Source: Algoriphagus aquimarinus (GTDB lineage: Bacteria; Bacteroidota; Bacteroidia; Cytophagales; Cyclobacteriaceae). Taken from it: a stretch of DNA of 64,000 nucleotides. Made by a program: the position numbers and the translations under genes. The notes under the pieces are model-generated. The model was not told the DNA's origin. It saw only the letters and a list, made by a program, of their open reading frames with translations, and did no database searches. Positions 36,599-44,215 of the stretch are shown piece after piece. Within the stretch, counting starts at the first letter, position 1. Every line of letters begins with the position of its first letter. The DNA is taken from positions 1 through 64,000 of the forward strand of contig NZ_VORW01000005.1 of the NCBI RefSeq assembly GCF_007997215.1. Direction: 5' to 3'.

Positions 36599-37501
36599 TT
36601 AAAAATATAGATCTTGAGCCAATCTATATACTTGAGTATGGGCCTCTACAATTTTAGCTACGTTCGGTGAATACCCTCCTCCCATACAGCACATAATAGG
36701 AACCTGCAATGATTTGGCAAGGCTAAGAACCAAACTATCCCGTCTCCTCACTCCTTCAATGCTCATGGACAATCTCCCCAATTTATCGCTTTCCAATACA
36801 TCTACACCAGATTGATAAATAATAAAATCAGGAGAAAAATCTTTCAAAATTATTTCGAATTGAGACTGGAGAACACCTAAATACATTTCATCACCTGTAC
36901 CATCAGGAATAGCAAAATCTAAATCAGAGACTTCTTTTCTCATAGGATAATTCTTCTCTCCATGCATACTAAACGTATATACAGCTGAATTGTCAGCAAA
37001 TATACTTGCAGTACCATTCCCTTGATGAACATCCAAGTCAATCACCAAAACCTTTTTAGATAGCTGATTTTCAATTAAATAATTAGCTGTAACAGCAATA
37101 TCATTTAACAGACAAAAACCCTCTCCCCGATCAGCATATGCATGATGAGTTCCCCCTGCGATGTTCATTGCGATCCCATACTTTAGAGCATAAATCGAAG
37201 CTTGTACAGACCCTTGCAAAATTGTGACTTCCCTCTCCACTAATTCTTGGGACAAAGGAAATCCAGTAGCACGGACTTCAGATTTGGATAAAGATAAGTT
37301 CTTAAGCTTATTCCAATATTCCAGTGTATGGGTAGTCAAAATCCATTTTTCCTCTAGTTGATTTGGTTCAAAGAAATTAGTCTCGATGACAATTCCTTCA
37401 TGTAACAGTTGACCAGGAAGCAATTCATATTTCTCCATTGGAAATCTATGACCTTCGGGCAACGAATGCTTATATATAGGTGAATAGGCAATTTTTAGCA
37501 T
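36599..37501 (-). CDS. Histone-deacetylase-like amidohydrolase
   Basis: This is an HDAC-superfamily zinc amidohydrolase of 300 residues. The charge-relay His pair is GGTHHAY (119-120). The zinc ligands are Asp157 and His159 in VIDLDVHQGNGT, and Asp234 in QSGVDVLESDKLGRL. A GGGYSPN motif carries the Tyr near the end. Bacterial members deacetylate acetylpolyamines, acetoin-related compounds or proteins; the substrate is unknown here. Its ATG lies next to the upstream gene's terminator, so it must have its own promoter or depend on readthrough. Confidence 0.9.
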   Translation of the reverse strand: MLKIAYSPIYKHSLPEGHRFPMEKYELLPGQLLHEGIVIETNFFEPNQLEEKWILTTHTLEYWNKLKNLSLSKSEVRATGFPLSQELVEREVTILQGSVQASIYALKYGIAMNIAGGTHHAYADRGEGFCLLNDIAVTANYLIENQLSKKVLVIDLDVHQGNGTASIFADNSAVYTFSMHGEKNYPMRKEVSDLDFAIPDGTGDEMYLGVLQSQFEIILKDFSPDFIIYQSGVDVLESDKLGRLSMSIEGVRRRDSLVLSLAKSLQVPIMCCMGGGYSPNVAKIVEAHTQVYRLAQDLYF

Positions 37502-37528
37502 AAAAAAACGCCTGCGGTTAGCAAGCGT
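37502..37528 (-). terminator. Terminator of the polyglutamate-tail gene
   Basis: On the minus strand ACGC-T-TGC-TAACC-GCA-G-GCGT is followed by seven T that run straight into the HDAC-like start codon. Confidence 0.7.
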
Positions 37529-37555
37529 CGTTTTCGTGTTTGAATTGAGTTTAGG

Positions 37556-38152
37556 TCAATCTTCGATGTCTTCTTCTTCTTCTTCTTCTTCTTCTTCTTC
37601 TTCTTCTTCTTCAGATTGAAAAGCATACATGGTATCATCTAGCTCTAATGTGTCGTCGTTAAATTCTTTGATGAAATTGGAAATCACCGCCTCATCTATA
37701 AGATCAATATTTAAGGCAGCATCCACACCAATTCCGAAATCATGGTGTGTATCTACATCAACGAATTCCTGCACTTTCACACTTTCTTCCTCTTCTATCT
37801 CCATAATGATTTCGGTGATAAACCAACCGATTTCTTCTTCTTCACAAGTCAATGGCTTCAAATTGCCATTTTCATCTTCTTCATAGGATATGCCTTTGAA
37901 ATTCGGGAACTTCTGTGCGGCTTTGTGCTCCGCCAATTCATAAACCTCACTAGCATGATGCAACCTAAGGGTGTACAAAGCAGCATCATAAATGACTTCT
38001 TTGCCTTGGTACATACCTATAAAATAGAAATTCACAAACTCATCAGAGTTTTCTTCATCGGGAAGGATTTTGAAGGTTTTATTGAGCTTCCCTAGCTCAT
38101 CCTTTAGCTCTTCTATGCGCTGAGGATCAAAACCCGGATTTGAGATTGACAT
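37556..38152 (-). CDS. Hypothetical acidic protein with polyglutamate tail
   Basis: This is an unrecognised cytosolic protein of 198 residues. Residues 1-165 form a globular, acidic domain without signal or membrane segments (MSISNPGFDPQRIEELKDEL, YDAALYTLRLHHASEVYELAEHKA). The C-terminus is a run of 14 Glu encoded by an uninterrupted (GAA)14, then DIED. The pure repeat is prone to slippage, so tail length may vary between isolates. It stands alone with a terminator behind it. Confidence 0.75.
   Translation of the reverse strand: MSISNPGFDPQRIEELKDELGKLNKTFKILPDEENSDEFVNFYFIGMYQGKEVIYDAALYTLRLHHASEVYELAEHKAAQKFPNFKGISYEEDENGNLKPLTCEEEEIGWFITEIIMEIEEEESVKVQEFVDVDTHHDFGIGVDAALNIDLIDEAVISNFIKEFNDDTLELDDTMYAFQSEEEEEEEEEEEEEEDIED
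37571..37612 (-). repeat. (GAA)14 trinucleotide microsatellite
   Basis: The plus strand reads 14 uninterrupted TTC units, encoding 14 consecutive Glu on the minus strand. No synonymous GAG codons interrupt it, which points to slippage growth rather than selection for Glu alone. Confidence 0.95.
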
Positions 38153-38509
38153 AGGTCAAATATTTAAAGAATATTTACTTTTAAGTGATTAGCAATCCAA
38201 TAGTACTAAAACGAATAGTAATATAACATCAAAATCTAATCGAATTTAATAAAAACCACAAAGTCTAATAAAGAAATTGTTAAATAATTGAGGTTTTCTA
38301 AGAGATATAATAATCTGAACTTCAATTGAAAGGGCTAATTGGTATAGTAAATGCATTTAAGGATTCATAAATTCAAGGATATTTCGTGAATTCAGTCCTT
38401 AATGAATTTTTATAATAAAAATGTTGAGAATCCTCTAGTTAAACCTCAATCTGATTAATCCAAACCGGCCACGCAATCAAATGTTTGATAAAATTTAATC
38501 TTCAAATTC
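38153..38509. other. Intergenic AT-rich gap
   Basis: The 357-bp gap holds no ORF, terminator or RNA gene that I can support. It contains scattered A/T runs only. Confidence 0.5.
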
Positions 38510-38863
38510 TTATTGAGATGGTTTGGAAGGATTCAAACTATTACCAAACAGCGAGTTAATAATACTTACCACTATTGCAAACAATACTGCCCACCAGAAT
38601 CCATCCACCTGAAATCCCTGAATAATCCGATCTGCAAGCATAAACATCAGCGCATTGATTACTAATAAAAACAATCCAAGTGTTAAAATGGTAATCGGCA
38701 AGGTTAGTATAATTAATATAGGCTTCAGGGTAAGATTGATTAGAATGATTACTGCAGCCAGGATAAATCCAGTCATAGCTGTATCAATATGAATACCTGG
38801 GATTAGATATTCTGCAATTATTACAGAAATTCCTCCCAAGAGGATTTTTACTAGAAAATTCAT
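38510..38863 (-). CDS. Phage-holin-IV-family small membrane protein
   Basis: This is a 117-residue protein with four hydrophobic segments (about 4-24, 28-48, 52-76 and 86-106), matching the four-TM superfamily IV 'holin' proteins that are widespread in bacterial chromosomes. Motifs LINLTLKPILIILTLPITILTLGLF and a late SLFGN fit. It is not phage-associated here. Its role is unknown. Confidence 0.8.
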   Translation of the reverse strand: MNFLVKILLGGISVIIAEYLIPGIHIDTAMTGFILAAVIILINLTLKPILIILTLPITILTLGLFLLVINALMFMLADRIIQGFQVDGFWWAVLFAIVVSIINSLFGNSLNPSKPSQ

Positions 38864-38993
38864 AGGTCGGTTGGTTTTTGTCCACAGATTGTAAAGTTAG
38901 AATTTACCTTAATTTTTCTAAAACCTGATAAATATCATCTCAAAAAAATGGAATGCAAAGGGCTTTAAATTCGTTACTTGAATTGGGTTGCCT

Positions 38994-39001
38994 TATATTT
39001 G
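38994..39001 (+). promoter_or_regulatory. Candidate -7 box for the desaturase
   Basis: TATATTTG matches TAnnTTTG exactly and sits 26 bp upstream of the desaturase ATG. The nearest TTG (38978-38980) is only 13 bp away, so the -33 element is uncertain. Confidence 0.45.
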
Positions 39002-39027
39002 CGCCTCTAACATAAATCCTACGCCGA

Positions 39028-39777
39028 GTGATAATCATTATCTTGTTCTTGCTTCATTGGTATTTCTCCTTGTTTTGCCAAAGCTTCTTCCTTCACAGAT
39101 ATGCCGCCCATCAGATGTTCTATATGAACAAATACTGGGAGAAATTCTTCTATTTCTTCACTTGGATGTGGCAGGGAAGCTCTTACCTCTCTCCAAGAGC
39201 ATATGCCATTCTTCACAGAATGCATCATGCCTATAGTGATACACCAAAAGACCCACATAGCCCTCATCATACAGAAAACCTGTTTACTATGATGTGGAAG
39301 ACAAAAAATATTTACAATGAATACTTCTCTTTTCGTTTAAAACCCGAGGAAAGATTTTCCAAAGATATTCCTGATTGGAATAAGTTTGACAAATTTGCAG
39401 ATACCATGCTAGTGCGAGTTAGCTGGGGATTATTGTATGTAGCCATTTATGTCCTTTGTATCTCTGTTTTTGATATGCCAGGAACACATTGGTGGATGTA
39501 TTTCTTGCTTCCAATCCACTTCCTAATGGGACCAGTTCATGGAGCTATTGTGAACTGGAGCGGACATAAGTACGGCTACGCAAACTTTGACAATAACGAT
39601 CACTCTAAAAACAGCCTATTATTAGATGTTTTGATGCTAGGTGAATTGTTTCAAAACAATCACCACAAACTTCCAAATAGAGTCAATTTTGCGGTTAAAT
39701 GGTACGAATTTGATCCTACCTACCCGATTGTCAAACTTCTACATATGACTAGGATAATTAAATTAAGACCCGCATAG
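39028..39777 (+). CDS. Acyl-CoA / fatty acid desaturase
   Basis: This is a membrane di-iron desaturase of 249 residues that inserts a double bond into acyl chains. The three histidine boxes are HRYAAH (23-28), HRMHH (63-67) and NNHH (210-213); HGAIVNWSGH (171-180) adds further ligands. Hydrophobic segments sit near 3-20, 40-55 and 130-170. The protein is shorter than the 300-400 residues of many desaturases and lacks a cytochrome b5 domain, but all boxes are intact. Confidence 0.88.
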   Translation: MIIIILFLLHWYFSLFCQSFFLHRYAAHQMFYMNKYWEKFFYFFTWMWQGSSYLSPRAYAILHRMHHAYSDTPKDPHSPHHTENLFTMMWKTKNIYNEYFSFRLKPEERFSKDIPDWNKFDKFADTMLVRVSWGLLYVAIYVLCISVFDMPGTHWWMYFLLPIHFLMGPVHGAIVNWSGHKYGYANFDNNDHSKNSLLLDVLMLGELFQNNHHKLPNRVNFAVKWYEFDPTYPIVKLLHMTRIIKLRPA

Positions 39778-39778
39778 C

Positions 39779-39808
39779 AAAAAATAGCCTCAATTGAGGC
39801 TATTTTTT
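39779..39808 (+). terminator. Terminator after the desaturase
   Basis: AAAAAATAGCCTCAATTGAGGCTATTTTTT is a perfect 30-bp palindrome. Confidence 0.9.
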
Positions 39809-39941
39809 GTTGAAGTCGGTTATTTTTTATGTGAACATCAAATCTATTTGGATAAAAAAAATTAAAACTAAAGGTGGTTTTTTTTGCAATTGTGAAACTA
39901 AACGAATAATTTTCTTGCACTTAAAACTTAACGCCTTATTT

Positions 39942-40271
39942 ATGAAACCATTAACAAGAGCCGAAGAGGAGATCATGCAGATCCTCTGGGAAATCGAAAG
40001 AGGATTTGTCAAAGACATCCTTACTCCAATGACTGAACCAAAACCAGCGTATAACACTGTGTCTACGATAGTTAGGATATTGGAGCGCAAAGGATTTGTG
40101 AGTCACAAGTCTTATGGAAAGAGTCACGAGTATTTTCCAATCGTATCGAAAGATGAATATCGTTCCTTCATTATTAAAAAAATGTTAGATGGTTATTTCG
40201 AAAATTCATTCGGGAAACTTACTGATTTCTTTAAAGGTGACGAAACACTGAACACAAAATCGTATCAGTAA
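39942..40271 (+). CDS. BlaI/MecI-family transcriptional repressor (orphan)
   Basis: This winged-helix regulator of 109 residues starts at the ATG at 39942; the longer ORF runs back into the preceding terminator. LTRAEEEIMQILWEIE, the recognition region YNTVSTIVRILERKGFV and SHEYFPIVSKDEY are typical of BlaI/CopY. No BlaR1/M56 sensor or beta-lactamase gene is next to it, so the signal and targets are unknown. Monocistronic with a terminator. Confidence 0.88.
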   Translation: MKPLTRAEEEIMQILWEIERGFVKDILTPMTEPKPAYNTVSTIVRILERKGFVSHKSYGKSHEYFPIVSKDEYRSFIIKKMLDGYFENSFGKLTDFFKGDETLNTKSYQ

Positions 40272-40296
40272 ACATTTTTGAAAAGTAAACATGCAT

Positions 40297-40328
40297 AAAA
40301 AAACCTGGTATTACCCCCAGGTTTTTTT
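40297..40328 (+). terminator. Terminator after blaI-like gene
   Basis: AAAACCTGG-TATTACCC-CCAGGTTTTTTT with a T-run. Confidence 0.88.
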
Positions 40329-40426
40329 ATTGCCCAATTTTTCCAGTCAGACTAGTTATGAAGTAAAATCACCAACTCATCATTTTTCCGCTAAATTAAT
40401 TACAAGCTTATGATTAGAGGAAAACA

Positions 40427-40452
40427 AAAAAGCCGGAGTTCCCCCGGCCCTT
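40427..40452 (-). terminator. Terminator after the TM2 gene
   Basis: Minus strand: GCCGG-GGGAACT-CCGGCTTTTTT, 20 bp past the TM2 gene stop. Confidence 0.8.
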
Positions 40453-40471
40453 TAACTCATTAGGTTTATAA

Positions 40472-40852
40472 TTAGGTACTCGTATTCGTCATATCTCCAG
40501 GATAATTGGCATTCAACATATTCATAGTCTCGTGCGCTACTTTGATGTTGTACTCGTATGCTAGGCTCTTATAATTGACCAAATCGACTATGGTACCTAT
40601 AAAACAAAGTCCAATGGTTAAAATATATAGAATACCCAAGCCTATCTGACCGAGGATGAATCGATGTAGACCTGCAAAGCCAAAAAAGCCCAGCAAAGTC
40701 AAAATCAAAATCATCTGTGCATCTTTTCTTCTAGCACGGTAAACCTGCGCAAAAAGAGACGCCTGATCCTCATCCATATTTTTCATCAAACCCTGGATGT
40801 AGCCCAGTTCCATTCCTTCCAATTCAGGAAGATGTCTTAATACATTAGCCAT
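40472..40852 (-). CDS. TM2-domain protein
   Basis: This is a 126-residue membrane protein with two adjacent membrane segments. The TM2 signature GFFGFAGLHRFILGQIGLGILY is at about residues 55-76, with a DLVNY turn near the end. The N-terminal 45 residues are helical and soluble. Its start overlaps the preceding DUF2752 gene by 8 bp, so they are co-translated. Function is unknown. Confidence 0.85.
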   Translation of the reverse strand: MANVLRHLPELEGMELGYIQGLMKNMDEDQASLFAQVYRARRKDAQMILILTLLGFFGFAGLHRFILGQIGLGILYILTIGLCFIGTIVDLVNYKSLAYEYNIKVAHETMNMLNANYPGDMTNTST

Positions 40853-41150
40853 AATTGTGTGTTGTTTTTGTGTTTTTAATTAGTTGCCAGATTCGAGAGA
40901 TAATAACCACATATGCCAGTAAAGCCAGTGGATGCATGTCCCAGGAAGCTTGAAATTCTCCTCTTGCGAGTAAACTCATAGACCTTCCAAGTCCACAGCC
41001 CGGACACCAATCAATCCCAAGTTGACTCAGCGGACAGAGACTTAAGTGACTGCCCCCCCGAGGATCCAAGAGAAGGATCGCTGCTATACTGCCGATCCAA
41101 AAGATCAGCTCTAGCGGCAAATTTGATATCCATTGGGTTATTACCTTCAT
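40845..41150 (-). CDS. DUF2752 membrane protein
   Basis: This membrane protein of about 101 residues starts at the ATG at 41150. The DUF2752 core reads CPLSQLGIDWCPGCGLGRS, followed by a second membrane helix with HPLALLAY. The cysteine pattern CPGCG is conserved in the family and could bind metal or form a disulfide. It is coupled to the TM2 gene by an 8-bp overlap. Confidence 0.85.
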   Translation of the reverse strand: MKVITQWISNLPLELIFWIGSIAAILLLDPRGGSHLSLCPLSQLGIDWCPGCGLGRSMSLLARGEFQASWDMHPLALLAYVVIISRIWQLIKNTKTTHNYG

Positions 41151-41385
41151 GTTCTGTTTAATTACGAAAAAGGTGCCATTCCCCAAACATAGCCTAAAAC
41201 GGCGAATTTCGAAGGGTAAGCTATTTTGATGCTAAGGAAACGAACAGAAATATGTTCGGAAATGAACATATAATTTATCATTAAAGTACTAATTCAAGAT
41301 AAATCTCAAAAATCCCTTCAATTGAATTTCGACACTTGTTTTTCATCTTCATTTTGTATTTTGGCACTTCAATTTTGAGTTAATA

Positions 41386-42264
41386 ATGAAATACTTCTTT
41401 ACCACTTGTTATATTTTATATCTAGCCAGTACATTTTCCCTTCAGGCACAGACTGGTACAGACCTTTGGGTGATAAACACAAGTGGAAAAGGAGGTAATT
41501 TGAAATTGTCAATAGAAACGGCCCATTCTCTAACTGATCGTCCTGAATACGATAACCAGCCGAGTTTTATCAATGATTATCAATTGGTATTCTCCGCAGC
41601 AGATGAAAATGGCAATCACGATATTATAGTATACAATTTCGATTCTGATAAATTTACCAACCTTTCTAAGACTTCAGATCGCAGCGAATTTTCTCCCAGT
41701 ATCACAGACTGTGGAATGTACATAGCCGCAGTTGTAATGGAGGAGGATAAAAAGCAGCGAATTTGGCTCTACCCTACTAATTTTGAACCAGCAGAATTGC
41801 TTTACGATGACATAGAGCCTGTGGGATATTACGATTGGTATGACAATAAAGCAGCGATGTTTGTACTAGGTGAGCCAAATAAACTGGTTTATGCTAGAGG
41901 CAGAAATGATCTGATTGAAATTGATTCGGTTATCGACCGATCAGTCAAGAAACGTCCAAAGACATCTGAAATCACATACATCTCTCATCCTTCAGAAGGA
42001 CAGCCGGGCATTATTAAAAGCTATGATATTGAAAATGGAGAAAGAGAAGTATATCTTGAAGGAATTACGGGATCTCAAGATTTCATTTGGCTGGATAAAA
42101 ATCACCTTATGATGGCTGCCGGAAATGAAATCTTTCTAAGAAAATACAATAGCCCAGAATGGAAATCACTGGGTGTGATCCATTCCGACACGCATGAAAA
42201 CATTACCCGAATGGCCTTCAGCGAAGATCTTAATGTGCTAGTGATCACTATGAATAGAAAATAA
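41386..42264 (+). CDS. Secreted PD40-type propeller protein
   Basis: This is a secreted beta-propeller protein of 292 residues with signal peptide MKYFFTTCYILYLASTFSLQAQ. The repeats NQPSFINDYQLVFSAADENGNHDIIVYN and SEFSPSITDCGMYIAAVV resemble TolB/PD40 blades. No catalytic site is visible. It lies 10 bp before the SMP-30 gene, so both may be one operon. Confidence 0.75.
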   Translation: MKYFFTTCYILYLASTFSLQAQTGTDLWVINTSGKGGNLKLSIETAHSLTDRPEYDNQPSFINDYQLVFSAADENGNHDIIVYNFDSDKFTNLSKTSDRSEFSPSITDCGMYIAAVVMEEDKKQRIWLYPTNFEPAELLYDDIEPVGYYDWYDNKAAMFVLGEPNKLVYARGRNDLIEIDSVIDRSVKKRPKTSEITYISHPSEGQPGIIKSYDIENGEREVYLEGITGSQDFIWLDKNHLMMAAGNEIFLRKYNSPEWKSLGVIHSDTHENITRMAFSEDLNVLVITMNRK

Positions 42265-42274
42265 CAATAACACT

Positions 42275-43189
42275 ATGAACCCTATTAAATCAACATTTTG
42301 CATAGCTGCGCTTCTGATTGGAACTCAGGCTTTTTCTCAGGAAATAGAAGACAAAAAAGGAATCGTTGCTAAAAATGCACAACTAGTAAAAGTTCAAGAT
42401 GGCTTTGAATTCACTGAAGGTCCAGCAGTAAATCGCTTTGGAGATGTTTATTTCACAGACCAACCAAATAATCGTATTCATAAGTGGAATGCTATATCCA
42501 ATGAAGTAAGTGTATTCAAAGAAGATGCAGGAAGATCAAACGGAATGTATTTTATGCTAGACGGAACTTTGGTTGCCTGTGCTGACAACAAAAATGAGCT
42601 TTGGGCTTTTGATACCGATGGAAATCCTGAAGTATGGATCACTGCTTTTAAAGGCAAAAAACTGAATGGTCCAAATGATCTATGGATACGTCCGCGTGGG
42701 GGCATTTACTTTACCGACCCGCTTTATCCAAGACCCTATTGGGAAGGTCGAGGAGATGAATCTGAGCAGGAAGGACAGGATGTTTACTTCTTATCAGCTG
42801 ACAGAACCGAACTCTTCAAAGTTGCTGATGATCTGGTAAAACCAAATGGAATTGTTGGTACCCCTGATAGTAAGTACCTTTTTGTCTCTGACATAGGTGC
42901 CAAGAAAACCTATAAATACGAAGTTCGTGAAGATGGCTACCTGATTAATAAAACACTTTTTTGCGAAATGGGATCTGATGGTATGGCGATCGATGACAGA
43001 GGGAATGTTTACCTCACTGGAGACGGAGTAACTGTATTTAATAGAAACGGTGAGCAAATTGCGCATATTCCTGTTCCAGCTAAGTGGACTGCAAATGTGG
43101 TTTTTGGTGCATTAGATAGGAAAACACTCTTTATCACTGCCATGGATGCGGTCTATACACTTCAAATGAAAACCAGAGGAGTTTGGTAG
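42275..43189 (+). CDS. SMP-30/gluconolactonase-like secreted hydrolase
   Basis: This is a six-bladed propeller of 304 residues with a signal peptide (about 1-21, ending TQAFSQ). FEFTEGPAVNRFGDVYFTD (near 46-64), LNGPNDLWI (near 129-137), a Glu metal ligand in the first stretch, Asn and Asp in the second and SDGMAIDDRGNVYLT near 230 fit SMP-30 metal-dependent lactonases. The substrate may be a sugar lactone; this is family knowledge only. It follows the PD40 gene. Confidence 0.87.
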   Translation: MNPIKSTFCIAALLIGTQAFSQEIEDKKGIVAKNAQLVKVQDGFEFTEGPAVNRFGDVYFTDQPNNRIHKWNAISNEVSVFKEDAGRSNGMYFMLDGTLVACADNKNELWAFDTDGNPEVWITAFKGKKLNGPNDLWIRPRGGIYFTDPLYPRPYWEGRGDESEQEGQDVYFLSADRTELFKVADDLVKPNGIVGTPDSKYLFVSDIGAKKTYKYEVREDGYLINKTLFCEMGSDGMAIDDRGNVYLTGDGVTVFNRNGEQIAHIPVPAKWTANVVFGALDRKTLFITAMDAVYTLQMKTRGVW

Positions 43190-43207
43190 ACAATCTTTAC
43201 TCTTAAC

Positions 43208-43241
43208 AAAAAAATGGCTGTATTTCTACAGCCATTTTTTT
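43208..43241. terminator. Bidirectional terminator
   Basis: AAAAAAATGGCTGTA-TTTC-TACAGCCATTTTTTT is a perfect 15-bp stem between convergent genes. Confidence 0.92.
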
Positions 43242-43263
43242 GTTTCTTATATTAAGAGGAATA

Positions 43264-43971
43264 TCAGCAATTCTCCCCCTCTACATCGCAAGCTTCGCCA
43301 TTTCCTTCTGCGATTTCGAGACTTGGATTTACTTTGCTGTATTCATTCCATGCCTTTTCCAAAGTCTGATCAAAAACTTCGTCGGGTTGTGCACCTGAGA
43401 TCCCAAATTTTTTATCCAGCACGAAAAAAGGAACACCTTTCACTCCTATAGTTCTAGATTCGTAAATATCCTGCTCTACAGTATTTTTGAATTGCTCTGA
43501 AGCTAACATTTGTCTGATTGGCTCTTCCTCTATACCAACTTCTTTTCCTAAAGAAACCAATGTAGCCGCATCGTCTATATTTAACCCATCAGTGAAGTAG
43601 GCTTTCAGCAAGCTCTCCTTCATCTCTCCTCCTTTGCCTGATTCTTTGGCTAAGTGGATCAAACGATGTGAATTCATCGTATTGGCCACGACTGTATTTC
43701 CCATTTGAAAATCCAAGCCTTCGGCTGCAGCCATATTCACCACGTTGTCTGTAATCTCTAAAGTTTGCTCCATTGACCAGCCTTTTGCCTTAGAAAGATA
43801 TTCGAGAGAATTTAGCGATGGATCCGTTACCTGATCTGGATTGAGCTGGAAGCTTTTCCATTCTATTTCGATTTTATCTTTAAAAGGCGAGTTATTGATT
43901 GCCTTCTCTATTTTTCTTTTACCGATGTAGCAGAAAGGACAAACTACATCTGACCATATTTCTATTTTCAT
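43264..43971 (-). CDS. DsbA-family oxidoreductase (FrnE-like)
   Basis: This is a thioredoxin-fold protein of 235 residues with DVVCPFCYIGKRK giving the active CPFC at 11-14, and cis-Pro in KGVPFFVL near 180. The absence of a signal peptide and the inserted helical domain fit the FrnE group of cytosolic 2-hydroxychromene-isomerase-like DsbA proteins. A cysteine pair near the end (GEACDVEGENC) is an extra feature. It may help oxidative-stress defence; the substrate is unknown. Confidence 0.9.
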   Translation of the reverse strand: MKIEIWSDVVCPFCYIGKRKIEKAINNSPFKDKIEIEWKSFQLNPDQVTDPSLNSLEYLSKAKGWSMEQTLEITDNVVNMAAAEGLDFQMGNTVVANTMNSHRLIHLAKESGKGGEMKESLLKAYFTDGLNIDDAATLVSLGKEVGIEEEPIRQMLASEQFKNTVEQDIYESRTIGVKGVPFFVLDKKFGISGAQPDEVFDQTLEKAWNEYSKVNPSLEIAEGNGEACDVEGENC

Positions 43972-44033
43972 AGCTAGATTCTTTAATTAACTTATGATGA
44001 AATAGAAATTAAGCCAAAAGAGTTCAGCCAATT

Positions 44034-44189
44034 TTGAAAACTAAAGAATGCCCTTCCTGCGCGATGGAGATAGATTCCAAAGCCAAAATTTGCCCAATAT
44101 GCAAATTCGAATTCCCACAGCGTTCTCCTTGGATTACCTGGGTAGCAATTATTTTATTGATTATATGGATCTTCAGCTACATACTTTGA
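44034..44189 (+). CDS. Zinc-ribbon membrane microprotein, 51 aa
   Basis: A TTG-initiated ORF of 52 codons encodes two CxxC pairs, CPSC (residues 6-9) and CPIC (20-23), in zinc-ribbon spacing, then one hydrophobic membrane segment (about 33-50). The start must be at or before residue 5 to keep the first CxxC, which supports TTG at 44034. It is followed 26 bp later by the PLP enzyme gene. Small zinc-ribbon plus one TM proteins are widespread; no function is known. Confidence 0.55.
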   Translation: MKTKECPSCAMEIDSKAKICPICKFEFPQRSPWITWVAIILLIIWIFSYIL

Positions 44190-44215
44190 CCACACCACAT
44201 TAATTCTGTAAAAGC

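Noticed and set aside
37742..38095. 117-codon plus-strand ORF
   Set aside because: Shadow of the polyglutamate-tail gene; composition reflects antisense of acidic codons.
38510..38863. Possible prophage remnant from the holin-like gene
   Set aside because: The four-TM family is common in chromosomes and no other phage gene is nearby.
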